Shown: positions 1-8,947, counted from the first letter of the stretch. The stretch is 64,000 bases of DNA from Celeribacter baekdonensis (GCF_900102315.1 NZ_FNBL01000003.1:310001-374000), one strand, 5' to 3'. The notes: generated from the letters alone by a model not told the origin. Numbers and translations are program-made.

Positions 1-191
1 CCCTTTATGACTGTTTTGCTGTCCATCATGCGACCTGAGCGGGGATGTGCGGCGCCAATCATGGGGTCTGCACCACCGCGCTGTTGCCGAAGCGCGTCCA
101 ACCGCCTAAGTCAGGTCAGCATGATAACGATCCGTGCGGCACGGACAAGAGGCATCCGCTTTATCTGACATGCCAAAGAGGGAGAGAGACC

Positions 192-1124
192 ATGACCGAT
201 GCGATTGAGATCGAGGCTCTGCGCAAGACCTATAAGGGCAGCAAGGGTCAGCCGCCAAAAGAGGCGCTCAAGGGCATTGATTTGACCATCCCGCGCGGGT
301 CGATTTTTGGCCTTTTGGGGCCGAATGGCGCGGGCAAATCGACGATGATCAATATCCTCGCCGGGCTGGTGATCAAATCCTCGGGCAAGGTCAAAATCTG
401 GGGCTTTGATCAGGATGTGAATCCGCGACAATCGCGCGCCGCCATTGGCGTGATGCCGCAGGAGTTGAACCTTGATCCGTTCTTTACCCCACGCGGCGCT
501 TTGGAGGTTCAGGCCGGATTATATGGCGTGCCAAAAAAGGACCGTCGTTCGGATGAAATCCTTGATTTGATTGGGTTAACCGACAAGGCGGACGCCTATG
601 CGCGCACGCTCTCGGGGGGCATGCGTCGTCGGCTTTTGCTGGGCAAGGCGCTGGTGCACAATCCGCAAATTCTCGTGTTGGACGAACCGACGGCGGGCGT
701 TGACATTGAGCTGCGTCAGATGCTTTGGACCAATGTGCGCCGCCTCAATGAGGAACGCGGCATGACCATCATTTTAACCACCCATTACCTCGAAGAAGCG
801 CAGGAAATGTGTGACGAAATCGCCATCATCAACCACGGCGCATTGATCAAACGGGACACGACCAAAAATCTGTTGGGCTTGATGGACGCCAAGACGCTTT
901 TGATCGAACCCAAAGGCGAGGCACCGGCGCAGTTTGATTTGCCGGAAGGCGTGCGGATGGAGCGCAAGAAAGACGGCACGTTTGTGTTTGATTATTCGCG
1001 CGGTAAAACCTCGGCCAATGCGATTTTGGATGCGGTGAAGGCCGCGGGAATCGTGATTGAAGATGTGCGCACGATGGAGCCCGATCTTGAGGATGTGTTT
1101 GTGGAACTGACCTCTGGAAAATAA
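192..1124 (+). CDS. ABC-2 type transporter ATP-binding protein
   Basis: Cytoplasmic ATPase subunit of an exporter of the multidrug/daunorubicin-resistance type. The 310-residue product has Walker A GPNGAGKST at residues 43-51, the ABC signature LSGGMRRRL near residue 140 and Walker B ILVLDEP near 160-166, followed by a C-terminal extension of about 80 residues usual for this subfamily. I chose the ATG at 192 because a purine-rich GGGAGAGAGAC precedes it; an open frame extends upstream but its residues do not resemble the family. No membrane permease is visible. The next gene is convergent, so the partner should lie left of the window or elsewhere. Substrate is unknown. Confidence 0.9.
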   Translation: MTDAIEIEALRKTYKGSKGQPPKEALKGIDLTIPRGSIFGLLGPNGAGKSTMINILAGLVIKSSGKVKIWGFDQDVNPRQSRAAIGVMPQELNLDPFFTPRGALEVQAGLYGVPKKDRRSDEILDLIGLTDKADAYARTLSGGMRRRLLLGKALVHNPQILVLDEPTAGVDIELRQMLWTNVRRLNEERGMTIILTTHYLEEAQEMCDEIAIINHGALIKRDTTKNLLGLMDAKTLLIEPKGEAPAQFDLPEGVRMERKKDGTFVFDYSRGKTSANAILDAVKAAGIVIEDVRTMEPDLEDVFVELTSGK

Positions 1125-1143
1125 GTGAGATCACGTAAACACG

Positions 1144-1167
1144 AAAGCCCCGCAATCGCGGGGCTTT
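1144..1167. terminator. Bidirectional rho-independent terminator
   Basis: A perfect 10-bp stem (AAAGCCCCGC / GCGGGGCTTT) with a 4-nt loop lies between the convergent ABC ATPase and HIT genes. A-rich and T-rich flanks suit termination in both directions. Confidence 0.85.
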
Positions 1168-1189
1168 GTCGTTTTTGGATCATATGGGA

Positions 1190-1567
1190 TCAGCGGCTGG
1201 TCAGCGGGCCGATGGGTTCGCCACCCAAAAGATGGATGTGGAAATGCGGCACTTCCTGATGCGAATCTGGGCCGGAATTGGTGATCAACCGATAGCCATT
1301 GCCACCCGAGGCCTCTGACACGCCAAGCTGTTTGGCAATTTGCGCCACCGATTTGAAAAAATCGAGCTGCTCGGCATCTGAGGCGGCCTGTACAAAATGA
1401 TCAAAGCACCGGTACGCCCCTTTGGGGATCACCAAAACATGGGTCGCTTTTTGCGGCGAAATGTCGGGGAACGCCAATGTATGGTCGCTTTCAAAAATCG
1501 GGCTGACCGGAATCTCTTTGCGCAGGATTTTGGCGAAAACATTCTGGGCGTCATAAGCATAGGGCAT
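1190..1567 (-). CDS. HIT family protein (histidine triad nucleotide hydrolase)
   Basis: Small cytosolic nucleotide-binding hydrolase of the HINT branch, which cleaves nucleoside phosphoramidates or AMP-lysine-type bonds. The histidine triad HFHIHLLGG sits near the C terminus of the 125-residue product, and the N terminus (FAKILRKEIP) is typical of HINT proteins. The ATG at 1567 has a GAGGAA ribosome site. It starts 11 nt after the stop of the DUF5928 glycosyltransferase on the same strand, so the two probably form an operon, although a functional link is not obvious. The physiological substrate cannot be predicted. Confidence 0.92.
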   Translation of the reverse strand: MPYAYDAQNVFAKILRKEIPVSPIFESDHTLAFPDISPQKATHVLVIPKGAYRCFDHFVQAASDAEQLDFFKSVAQIAKQLGVSEASGGNGYRLITNSGPDSHQEVPHFHIHLLGGEPIGPLTSR

Positions 1568-1578
1568 GGGGGTCTTCC

Positions 1579-3156
1579 TCAGTCGGAAAATAGATAATGC
1601 ATCGAGACGATCTCGCGCGCGTCATCTTCGGAGATGTCGAGGAAACGTGCAAGCGGGCGGGCGTTTTCCTCGGGGGGTTTGGATTGGGAAATCCGGTCGT
1701 AATTCTCAAATTCCGCGTCGCGAATGCGGTCACCTTCGTGGTTGATGTCGGCGCGGATCGTCGGCAACAGCCGTTCCAACGCGTCCTCAGGCGTCTGATC
1801 ACCGGCAAGCCCGGTGCGTTTGGCATGGCCGGTCAGATACTCATCGCTAAACTCGCATTCGATTTCCAAAAGCCGCGTGCCGGAGCGGTCGTTGTAAAAA
1901 TCGCGAATAAGGTCGAGCCCCGCGGGATCAATGCAGACGACCATACGGTTGGTTTCGAAATAATCCAAAAGCATCCGCACCCAAGCGCGCCTGTGCCGGG
2001 TGCGTTTTTCCAAACTCTTCTCAATCCCGCCCAAATCCGGCAGCGGCGTATTTTCTTCGCTGAACAGATATTCGAGGCAGGGAATGTCGGTTTTCGCCTT
2101 GATCTGCGAGACGAGTCGCTTGGCAACGTGCCATTTTTTGCAAACAATCATCAAAAGTTCGCGGTCACGGCCCAGCGAGCTTTCGGTTTCCCAAAACCGC
2201 TGAGAAAAACGCCGACCATCGCGACCGCGCCCGGTCAGGAATTCAAACAGGGACCGTCCCTCGTTTGAAATTTTAAACTGAACCCCCTTGGCCGCGAACA
2301 AATCGCCCAATCGTTTCTTCAACTCTTTCGCCTCGGGCGAAATTTTGCGGGCGAACAGATAGTCCTGCGAGATCAGCAAATCATAGTGGTCATTATAAAA
2401 CACCACGGGCATACCGTAGTCGGTGAACATCAAAAAGGTCAGGGTGCGGGTTTGGATTTCGTGTTCCGGCACAAGATGCGGCACGAGGGTTTGAAAAAAG
2501 GTTTCATCCGGAATCCATGTCGTGCGGAAAAACTGCATGACATCTTTGCGCTTTTTGATGAAATCCAAAATCCACTCGACGGTGCGCCGGCGCAAACACC
2601 ACCATTGTGACCCGATCATAACCTGTAGATCATCGGGGATTTTGCGTTCAAGGCCAAACCGGCGTTGCCACCAAAAACTTTGATAAAACAACCACTTCTG
2701 TGTGCGCTCATTGAAAAAATGGCGATAAATCAGCCGCTCTTCCTTGATCCCGGTCTTGATCCAGTCGGAGGCGAAAAAATCGAAGCTTTCGATATAGTCC
2801 ATGTCATTGCGGTCAAGGAAATCATGCATGTATTCGGCCGTTTTGACCGACATGCAATCGCCCGACAGCATGTAAAAATGGGTCGCGCGCGGGAAGGCCG
2901 CTTCCGCCGCTTCAAGCGCGTAAATCGTGGCTTGCACAAGGCTCCATTCACCCCAGCCACATTTGATCCGCTTGGTCGCAAAGGCGACATTCGGATTGTC
3001 TTTCAGGCCGTCTTTGATCGCCTCAAAGGTCTCTTTGCCGCCGCGCGCATCAAAGTGAATGGAGATGTAATCCCCGGTCCGCGTCAGGCGACGCGCCTGG
3101 TCAATGATGGCCTCAGGATCCTTGTGGCACAGGAGAATGAATGCAATTCGTGCCAT
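1579..3156 (-). CDS. DUF5928-type glycosyltransferase (core-2/I-branching-like)
   Basis: Predicted glycosyltransferase of 525 residues. The N-terminal half begins MARIAFILLCHKDP and carries the Branch / beta-1,6-GlcNAc-transferase fold signals: a CHKDP-type opening, HFDARGG near residue 37 and HFYMLSGDCM near residue 95. The C-terminal ~200 residues resemble the DUF5928 extension found with this domain in Rhodobacterales. The ATG at 3156 fits where family similarity begins; an in-frame extension to 3210 has no family-like sequence. No signal peptide or membrane segment is seen, so it should act in the cytoplasm on a surface-polysaccharide precursor. A sulfotransferase gene lies divergently next door, suggesting they modify the same glycan. 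Donor and acceptor sugars are unknown. Confidence 0.85.
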   Translation of the reverse strand: MARIAFILLCHKDPEAIIDQARRLTRTGDYISIHFDARGGKETFEAIKDGLKDNPNVAFATKRIKCGWGEWSLVQATIYALEAAEAAFPRATHFYMLSGDCMSVKTAEYMHDFLDRNDMDYIESFDFFASDWIKTGIKEERLIYRHFFNERTQKWLFYQSFWWQRRFGLERKIPDDLQVMIGSQWWCLRRRTVEWILDFIKKRKDVMQFFRTTWIPDETFFQTLVPHLVPEHEIQTRTLTFLMFTDYGMPVVFYNDHYDLLISQDYLFARKISPEAKELKKRLGDLFAAKGVQFKISNEGRSLFEFLTGRGRDGRRFSQRFWETESSLGRDRELLMIVCKKWHVAKRLVSQIKAKTDIPCLEYLFSEENTPLPDLGGIEKSLEKRTRHRRAWVRMLLDYFETNRMVVCIDPAGLDLIRDFYNDRSGTRLLEIECEFSDEYLTGHAKRTGLAGDQTPEDALERLLPTIRADINHEGDRIRDAEFENYDRISQSKPPEENARPLARFLDISEDDAREIVSMHYLFSD

Positions 3157-3290
3157 TTTGGAAACCGTAACCTCATTTTTGCCGCATTGTTCGCATATAA
3201 GCGTAACCAATCATTGAATAATCAAGGTAAGTTTGCTTTTAAAGCGAAAAGGGTCACGGACGCGTGGCATATTAGGAGTTGTAGTAAAAT

Positions 3291-4109
3291 ATGGGCTTCC
3301 CTGGAACTTGGATGACAGAAAGCGAAAGTGTCGTATATCGCGTCGTCCCCAAATGCGCGTGTTCGACCATCGGACAGATCATGTTCTATTCTGATCATGG
3401 CGAGTTTTTCGATGGCGACATCCATGACAGCAAAGATCGGATGCACAAATGGGCCCAAGAGGGCAGCCAGCAGTTGATCGAAGCCAATGTGCAGGGTCAC
3501 AAATCCTACGCCTTCACCTGTGTGCGCAATCCGTATACCCGTGTGCTGTCGTCGTTTTTTGACAAGGTCTGCGGCATTCAGCGCAATGGCAAACGCTATC
3601 GTGGCAATCTTGTCCCGCAGCTGATCCAAAAATACGGCATCGAAGTTGGCGGCGAGGACGGCAAGGACGAGTTCGACCAAATCGCCTCTTTCCGCCGGTT
3701 CCTGTTGTTCGTGCGTGATACCATCCGCTGGCGTCGCCCGATGGACCCGGACATTCACTGGTCCGCGATGGCCGGGCATGTCTCGACGTTCATCGTCAAT
3801 GGCGGCACCTACGATAAGATTTTCTTTACCGAGAAGTTCAACGAAGGCATGCAGGACGTGCTCGATCACATCGAGACGCCGCATAACATCGACCTGGCCA
3901 CGATCCCGCGGTTCAACGAATCCGAAGGCCACGGCCCAAAACGGCTTCACCCGGTTGAGGATTATTTCGACGATCTGTCGATGCATTTGATGTGGGAAAT
4001 CTACAAAAAGGATTTCCAATTGTTCCAATACGACTTTGAAAACCCCGGCAATAAAATGCCCAAAGGCGACGTCGATCTGGACGAGGTTCACGCCAAACTT
4101 GGCGATTAA
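3291..4109 (+). CDS. Sulfotransferase family protein
   Basis: Predicted PAPS-dependent sulfotransferase of 272 residues. The 5'-phosphosulfate loop is VPKCACSTI near residues 17-25, with Cys-Ala-Cys replacing the usual Thr-Gly. The 3'-phosphate site is RNPYTRVLSSF near residues 79-89. This resembles the carbohydrate (family 2) sulfotransferases common in Rhodobacterales. AGGAGTT precedes the ATG at 3291; a second ATG at 3312 is less well placed. The gene is divergent from the DUF5928 glycosyltransferase (135-bp gap) and ends at a strong terminator. A glycan acceptor is inferred from context only. Confidence 0.82.
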   Translation: MGFPGTWMTESESVVYRVVPKCACSTIGQIMFYSDHGEFFDGDIHDSKDRMHKWAQEGSQQLIEANVQGHKSYAFTCVRNPYTRVLSSFFDKVCGIQRNGKRYRGNLVPQLIQKYGIEVGGEDGKDEFDQIASFRRFLLFVRDTIRWRRPMDPDIHWSAMAGHVSTFIVNGGTYDKIFFTEKFNEGMQDVLDHIETPHNIDLATIPRFNESEGHGPKRLHPVEDYFDDLSMHLMWEIYKKDFQLFQYDFENPGNKMPKGDVDLDEVHAKLGD

Positions 4110-4142
4110 GCCCACTTAAGTGCGACATATAAGTGAGACATA

Positions 4143-4179
4143 AAACCCCCGCCGACTCGCATCGGCGGGGGTTTGTTTT
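4143..4179. terminator. Bidirectional rho-independent terminator
   Basis: A 13-bp GC-rich perfect stem (arms at 4143-4155 and 4162-4174) with a 6-nt loop is followed by TTTGTTTTG. It sits between the convergent sulfotransferase and small secreted protein genes. Confidence 0.9.
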
Positions 4180-4205
4180 GTCCGGGCCCTGATGTGGGCG
4201 CGAGA

Positions 4206-4547
4206 TTATTGAACGTTGTTCACATCGCGAACGGCCAGCGTGTTGACGCCGTCGTTGGAGAGAACGGCAATCGCATCAGACGTTGCCGGACGGGACAATT
4301 GCACTTTCACGTTGGTGTTTGCACCAGCGTGCACAGCTTCGGAACCCAAAAGCGCACCGCGCTCACCGTTGTGGAAGTCGTAGATGTAAACCGTGCTGTT
4401 GGTGTCAGCGCGCACCAGATCAAGATTGACGGTCGAGGTCAGCGACTGAGCTTGGCCGGGGATGATGTAGTTCGGGCCAGCGAAAGCGGCAGAACCAGCA
4501 ACGGCAACAACAGCAGCGGCAGCGAGAGTTTTGAAAGAGTTGGTCAT
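4206..4547 (-). CDS. Small secreted protein of unknown function
   Basis: A 113-residue protein with a clear Sec signal peptide (MTNSFKTLAAAAVVAV... cleaved after AFA near residue 23). The mature part, about 90 residues with many Asn, Thr and Val, contains no cysteines or membrane segments and looks like a small beta-rich periplasmic or extracellular protein. AAGGA precedes the ATG. It is monocistronic between a terminator and a 270-bp AT-rich upstream region, which suggests its own regulated promoter. I do not recognise a named family, although the composition resembles small secreted proteins of Rhodobacterales. Confidence 0.75.
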   Translation of the reverse strand: MTNSFKTLAAAAVVAVAGSAAFAGPNYIIPGQAQSLTSTVNLDLVRADTNSTVYIYDFHNGERGALLGSEAVHAGANTNVKVQLSRPATSDAIAVLSNDGVNTLAVRDVNNVQ

Positions 4548-4820
4548 GATAGAAGTCCTTTATCAGCGTTTCATTTAGGGCGACGCGCTGTCTGTGTGTT
4601 TTTGCGCGCCTCGATGAAATGGATATAGGGCTTGGCCTAGAATGTTTAAATGCGAACAAGCATTCAGATTTTATCGAATGCATTGTGCAAAAATGCGGAT
4701 CACAATTTAGCGACCTTATCGTTATTTCGTGTGAAGATTGGGTGGTTTGGCGGAAAACCTACTGAAAACCGCATATATCCGGCAATTTTTGCAAAATCGC
4801 ACACATCTGGTGGGATTGGC
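4548..4820. other. AT-rich non-coding region upstream of the small secreted protein
   Basis: About 270 bp separate the small secreted protein gene from the end of the TetR gene. The stretch is clearly more AT-rich than its surroundings and shows no credible open frame. It probably holds the promoter of the 4547-4206 gene; I could not pick reliable -35/-10 elements. Confidence 0.5.
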
Positions 4821-5438
4821 TCAAGAAACTGTCACATTCGCCCCTAAATACCCCAAAACCGCCGGATCAATCCGCCGCGCCAAGGAGTCAAAATCCGTCT
4901 CCCCGTCATGAAGTGCCGGATGGGCCATGCCAATGATGAGGTTCAAAACATCCTCCGCCGCTTGCTCTGGCTGCGGCACATCATGCTGGGTCAGGCACAG
5001 CGCCAAACGGGCGCGGGTTTGGGACATCATGGCCAAACTGTCCGGGTCGGGCGGCAATTGCGCTTCTAAATGTTCAAGGGCGTCTGCCCGATGCGCGCGA
5101 TGCACATGGTGGTGGATCACCGCCCGAACCAGCCGCGCCATGGCAAAGGACAGGCTCTTTCCAACCACAAAATCCATCGCCCGAAAAATATCGTCACGCA
5201 TCTGGGCGCGCATCTGCCGGATCAGTTCGGCAAAAATCGCCTCTTTCGAGGGGAAATATTGATAGAGCGACCCAACAGACACGCCCGCGCGATCTGCCAC
5301 TGCATTTGTGGTCACCGCGTCTGCGCCTTGGGTTTCCAAAATGCGAGCCGCCGCCTCAAGGATCGCGTGAACCGTGGCCTTGGAGCGCGCTTGTCGCGGT
5401 GTTTTACGGGGCGATAGCGGGGGCGGGGCATTGGCCAT
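4821..5438 (-). CDS. TetR/AcrR family transcriptional regulator
   Basis: DNA-binding repressor of 205 residues. The N-terminal helix-turn-helix is typical: a helix starting ILEAAARILETQG, then VADRAGVSVGSLYQYFPSKEAIF near residues 40-65. The C-terminal ligand domain is divergent and has a His-rich stretch (HHHVHRAHRAD), which could contribute to metal sensing given its neighbour, though this is speculative. I placed the start at ATG 5438 (MANAPPPLSP); an upstream ATG at 5474 would run through the probable operator. It is divergent from a cation-efflux gene (5548) and most simply regulates that gene and itself. Confidence 0.85.
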   Translation of the reverse strand: MANAPPPLSPRKTPRQARSKATVHAILEAAARILETQGADAVTTNAVADRAGVSVGSLYQYFPSKEAIFAELIRQMRAQMRDDIFRAMDFVVGKSLSFAMARLVRAVIHHHVHRAHRADALEHLEAQLPPDPDSLAMMSQTRARLALCLTQHDVPQPEQAAEDVLNLIIGMAHPALHDGETDFDSLARRIDPAVLGYLGANVTVS

Positions 5439-5455
5439 GGGATGCGAGTTTCCAA

Positions 5456-5477
5456 AATGTGAGCAATGGCTCATGTT
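5456..5477. promoter_or_regulatory. Candidate TetR operator
   Basis: An imperfect inverted repeat with 9-nt arms (AATGTGAGC / GCTCATGTT around a 4-nt centre) lies in the 109-bp gap between the divergent TetR and cation-efflux genes. A TTGACA hexamer at 5495-5500 lies nearby in the efflux-gene direction. Assignment rests on symmetry and position only. Confidence 0.45.
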
Positions 5478-5547
5478 CAACTCAAAGCCCGCCGTTGACA
5501 AGTGCGCCCCTGCGGTGTCCGCTTGACCCAAACAAACAGGACAGATC

Positions 5548-6468
5548 ATGCCCCACGATCATCACAGCCACGCCGCCCACGGACACCATCACCCCCACAT
5601 CGACCCGGATGCGGGTGACGCGCGGATGGCGGCGGCCATCGGGGTCAACCTGCTTCTGACCGTGGCCCAAATCATCGGCGGGGTGATTTCTGGCTCCATG
5701 GCGCTGATTGCCGATGCGATTCACAACCTCTCGGATGCGGTGTCTTTGGTGATTGCCTTTGGCGCGCGCAAACTGGCGCGGCGTCCGCGCGATGAGGCCA
5801 TGACCTTTGGCTATGGTCGCGCCGAAGTGGTCGCCGCGATGATCAATTACATCACGCTCATGGTCATCTCGATTTACCTGTTTGCCGAAGGCGTGGCGCG
5901 GTTTTGGAACCCGCCGGAGATCGAGGGCTGGATCGTCATCATCATCGCCGGGATCGCCCTTGCTGTTGATCTGGTCACCGCAGCACTCACCTATTCCATG
6001 TCGAAAAACAGCCTCAATATTCGCGCCGCGTTTCTGCACAACCTCGCGGATGCGGGCACCTCGGTGGCGGTGATTTTTGGTGGGGCGGTGATCCTGATCT
6101 ATGATTGGCGCTTGATTGACCCGATCCTGACCGTGGCCATTTCACTCTATATTCTCTGGCACGCCTTTGTGGAAATCCGCCCGGTCATTCGCATCCTCAT
6201 GCTCGGGGCGCCGGATGGCACGCGGGCGGGCGAGGTCGCCGCCGCGATGGGCGAAGTTGAGGGCGTCGAGGATGTGCATCATGTGCATTTGTGGCAGATC
6301 GACGAACACCGCAGTTCGGTTGAGGCGCATGTGGTTGTTACGGGCGAGGCCCGTGTGGTGCTGGCACAGGTCAAGGGCCTGTTGAAAGAGCGGTTCTCCA
6401 TCACCCATTCCACGCTTGAAGTCGAGGCACCGGGGCAGGGCTGCGTCCCCGGATCAGAGGCCTCGTGA
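5548..6468 (+). CDS. Cation diffusion facilitator (Zn/Co/Cd efflux) protein
   Basis: Inner-membrane divalent-cation/proton antiporter of 306 residues. It begins with a His-rich metal-collecting tail (MPHDHHSHAAHGHHHPH), followed by about six membrane helices. Metal-site motifs are DAIHNLSD in helix 2 and LHNLADAG in helix 5, the HxxxD pattern of Zn-transporting CDF proteins such as ZitB/CzcD. The C-terminal ~80 residues form the cytoplasmic ferredoxin-like domain (EDVHHVHLWQ). Divergent from the TetR gene, which probably controls it. Zinc is the likely substrate, but cobalt or cadmium cannot be excluded. Confidence 0.9.
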   Translation: MPHDHHSHAAHGHHHPHIDPDAGDARMAAAIGVNLLLTVAQIIGGVISGSMALIADAIHNLSDAVSLVIAFGARKLARRPRDEAMTFGYGRAEVVAAMINYITLMVISIYLFAEGVARFWNPPEIEGWIVIIIAGIALAVDLVTAALTYSMSKNSLNIRAAFLHNLADAGTSVAVIFGGAVILIYDWRLIDPILTVAISLYILWHAFVEIRPVIRILMLGAPDGTRAGEVAAAMGEVEGVEDVHHVHLWQIDEHRSSVEAHVVVTGEARVVLAQVKGLLKERFSITHSTLEVEAPGQGCVPGSEAS

Positions 6469-6474
6469 GCCGCG

Positions 6475-7233
6475 TCACTTGGCCTGACGAAACCAATCCA
6501 ACCCGTCTTCGGTGCGCTTTTTCGGGATATATTCGGCGGAGACCCAGCCCCGATAGCCGCTCTCATCCACAGCGCGGAAAAACGCCGGGTAATCGACCAG
6601 ACCTTTGATTGGCTCGTTCCGATCCGGCGGTCCGGCGATTTGGATGTGACGCACATAGGGGGCATATTTTTCCCAGGCGATCATGGCATCCCCGGTGATG
6701 ATCTGGGCGTGATAGGCATCAAATTGCAGCCCAAGGTTCAATTCCGCCACGCTGTCCAACACCTCGATCGCCAGATCAAAATCGTCCAAAAAATACCCCG
6801 GCATGTCGACCGGATTGATCGGCTCAATCGTCAGGCTCATACTGGGGGCCTCAGAGGCGGCCCAGGCGAGATTCCTTTTAAAGGTTTCAAGTGCGACCAG
6901 CCCCTTGGCCTTTCCGGCCATGATATGCATGTGCTCGGCACCTAAGAATTGCGCATATCTGAGGGCGCGTTTGAAATCCTTGCGGAACCGGTCCTCAAGC
7001 CCCGGTACAGCGGCAAACCCGCGCTCGCCGCCGGTGTAATTCGGCGGTGGCGTGTTGATCAGCACCATTTTCAGGTTCAGATCGGCCATCCGCTTGGCCA
7101 CCTCGGACGCCGGTTCCTCATAGGGAAACAACACTTCAACCGCCTGAAAGCCACAGGCTTTCGCCTCGGCAAACCGTTCCAAAAACGGATATTCCTTGAA
7201 CAGAAAGGACAGGTTGGCGGCAAATTTTGGCAT
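6475..7233 (-). CDS. Hydroxypyruvate isomerase family protein (Hyi/OtnI-like)
   Basis: TIM-barrel sugar isomerase of 252 residues, close to the usual 258. It starts MPKFAANLSFLFKEYPFLERF and carries VEVLFPYE near 33-40, ERGFAAVPG near 69-77 and HMHIMAGKA, all typical of hydroxypyruvate / 2-oxo-tetronate isomerases. The metal and acid-base glutamates are represented by TIEPINPVDMPGYF in the middle and AEYIPK near the C terminus. Its ATG overlaps the DUF1285 stop codon by one base (TGATG), so the two are translationally coupled. Whether it converts hydroxypyruvate/tartronate semialdehyde or 2-oxo-tetronates cannot be told from sequence. Confidence 0.85.
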   Translation of the reverse strand: MPKFAANLSFLFKEYPFLERFAEAKACGFQAVEVLFPYEEPASEVAKRMADLNLKMVLINTPPPNYTGGERGFAAVPGLEDRFRKDFKRALRYAQFLGAEHMHIMAGKAKGLVALETFKRNLAWAASEAPSMSLTIEPINPVDMPGYFLDDFDLAIEVLDSVAELNLGLQFDAYHAQIITGDAMIAWEKYAPYVRHIQIAGPPDRNEPIKGLVDYPAFFRAVDESGYRGWVSAEYIPKKRTEDGLDWFRQAK

Positions 7234-7796
7234 CAGCTCAGATCATCCAGTGGCGCGAGCGGGAAAAACACGCCCTTGGACCAGACCCCAAACATCGGCG
7301 TGCCGTCAATCTCTTGCGTGACAGCATGGTCAACGAGGCGAAAGAAGCTCTTGCGATCTATCAATGCCTCCAATCCCGCCCTGATCTCCACATAGGGCGC
7401 GGGCGCGCCGTCCCGGTCAGCAAAGCGCATCGGGTGATCGGGACCCGCCTCGGCTTCATCGCCCACGGAGGTTTGAAAGGTCAAAACCTGATCCTGCCCT
7501 TGGCCCGAAACGGTGAAATCCACCGCCAAAAACGGTGCATCCTCAACGGTGATCCCGACCTTTTCCGCCGGAGTGACCAAAAAATAGGCGTCCCCTTCGC
7601 GTTTCAACACGGTCGAGAACAACCGCACCAAACCGATCCGCCCAATCGGCGTTCCCAGATAGAACCACGTCCCATCCCGCGCGATCCGCATATCCAGATC
7701 GCCACAAAACGGTGGGTCCCATTTCTCCACAGGCGGCAAACCGCGGGTTTTCGCGGCCTTGACGGCGGCGGCAATGCTTTCGGCTGAGACAGTCAC
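7233..7796 (-). CDS. DUF1285 domain-containing protein
   Basis: Cytosolic protein of 187 residues, function unknown. It matches the DUF1285 pattern: PVEKWDPPFCGDLDMRIARDG near residues 21-41, then a beta-rich domain with TPIGRIGLVRLFSTVL and a C-terminal FGVWSKGVFFPL. Translation starts at GTG 7796, supported by AAGGGGGA seven bases upstream. It is first in a two-gene operon with the isomerase and is divergent from the MoxR operon (about 100 bp apart). No enzymatic motif is visible. Confidence 0.82.
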   Translation of the reverse strand: MTVSAESIAAAVKAAKTRGLPPVEKWDPPFCGDLDMRIARDGTWFYLGTPIGRIGLVRLFSTVLKREGDAYFLVTPAEKVGITVEDAPFLAVDFTVSGQGQDQVLTFQTSVGDEAEAGPDHPMRFADRDGAPAPYVEIRAGLEALIDRKSFFRLVDHAVTQEIDGTPMFGVWSKGVFFPLAPLDDLS

Positions 7797-7900
7797 GCGA
7801 AAATCCCCCTTCTGACCTCTTTGTCATTTGTGCTTTGCAGCATAGATCGCTCTAATAGCGAGAGTGATAGTGACACGGAACGTCCCAAGAGGTGAAGCCC

Positions 7901-8947
7901 ATGACCGAGACCGCCACCAACGCAGGCCTTATGCCCGAAAATCTTGTCACAGAAGATCTTGTCACCGACATCGAAGCGCTGGGCGCGAAACTGTCGGAGG
8001 CGAAATCCTCGATCACGCGCCGCTTTATCGGTCAGGAAACGGTGGTCGATCTGGTCTTGTCCGCCATGCTTTGCGGTGGCCACGCGCTTTTGTTGGGCCT
8101 GCCGGGGCTTGGCAAAACCCGCCTTGTCGACACGCTTTCGACCGTCATGGGCCTCAAAGGCGCGCGGGTGCAATTCACCCCGGACCTGATGCCCGCTGAC
8201 ATTCTTGGCTCCGAGGTCTTGGAAACCGCCACGGACGGCAGCCGCGCGTTTCGGTTCATCGAAGGTCCGGTGTTTTGTCAGCTCCTTTTGGCCGACGAAA
8301 TCAACCGCGCCAGCCCCCGCACCCAATCCGCGCTGTTGCAAGCGATGCAGGAAAAATCCGTGACCATCGCCGGGCAGCCGCATGATTTGGAGGCCCCGTT
8401 TCACGTCCTCGCCACGCAAAACCCGTTGGAACAAGAGGGCACCTATCCGTTGCCGGAGGCGCAGTTGGACCGGTTCTTGGTGCAAGTCGACGTGGCCTAC
8501 CCGGACCGCGACACCGAGCGTGACATCCTGATCGCCACCACGGGCGCGATGGAGGAAGAGGCCCACGCCGTTTTCACCGCCGAGGAGTTGATCAAAGCTC
8601 AGGCGTTGCTGCGCAAAATGCCGGTGGGCGAACAGGTGGTCGAGATGATCCTTGATCTGGTGCGCGCCTGTCGTCCGCATGAACCCGAAGCCACGCCCGC
8701 GATCAACGCGTCTGTGGCGTGGGGGCCGGGACCGCGCGCCGCTCAGGCCTTGATGTTGACCATTCGCGCCCGCGCTTTGCTTGATGGTCGCCTTGCGCCC
8801 AGCCCCGAGGATGTGATCGCCATGGCCAAACCTGTGCTTATTCACCGCATGGCGATGACCTTTGCCGCCCGTGCGCGCGGCGAAGACCTGGCCTCGATCA
8901 TCGACACGGTCGCCGCCACCCTGTCGGAAAATCGGTCCGCGGCGTGA
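7901..8947 (+). CDS. MoxR family AAA+ ATPase
   Basis: Chaperone-like AAA+ ATPase of 348 residues. Walker A is GLPGLGKT near residue 67, Walker B is LLLADEINRA near 128, and the sensor region includes LATQNPLEQEGTYPLPEAQLDRF. The C-terminal lid follows. I chose ATG 7901 because AGAGGTG lies seven bases upstream; the in-frame GTG at 7892 lies inside that ribosome site. It opens an operon of four overlapping genes (GTGA to DUF58), the usual MoxR-VWA arrangement in which the ATPase remodels VWA partners at the membrane. The N terminus has a duplicated pentapeptide (ENLVT/EDLVT). Confidence 0.92.
   Translation: MTETATNAGLMPENLVTEDLVTDIEALGAKLSEAKSSITRRFIGQETVVDLVLSAMLCGGHALLLGLPGLGKTRLVDTLSTVMGLKGARVQFTPDLMPADILGSEVLETATDGSRAFRFIEGPVFCQLLLADEINRASPRTQSALLQAMQEKSVTIAGQPHDLEAPFHVLATQNPLEQEGTYPLPEAQLDRFLVQVDVAYPDRDTERDILIATTGAMEEEAHAVFTAEELIKAQALLRKMPVGEQVVEMILDLVRACRPHEPEATPAINASVAWGPGPRAAQALMLTIRARALLDGRLAPSPEDVIAMAKPVLIHRMAMTFAARARGEDLASIIDTVAATLSENRSAA
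7937..7966 (+). repeat. 15-bp in-frame tandem duplication in moxR-like gene
   Basis: Two adjacent 15-bp units differing at two positions (GAAAATCTTGTCACA and GAAGATCTTGTCACC) encode ENLVT-EDLVT in the flexible N terminus. It is one of several such repeats in the window. Confidence 0.8.
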
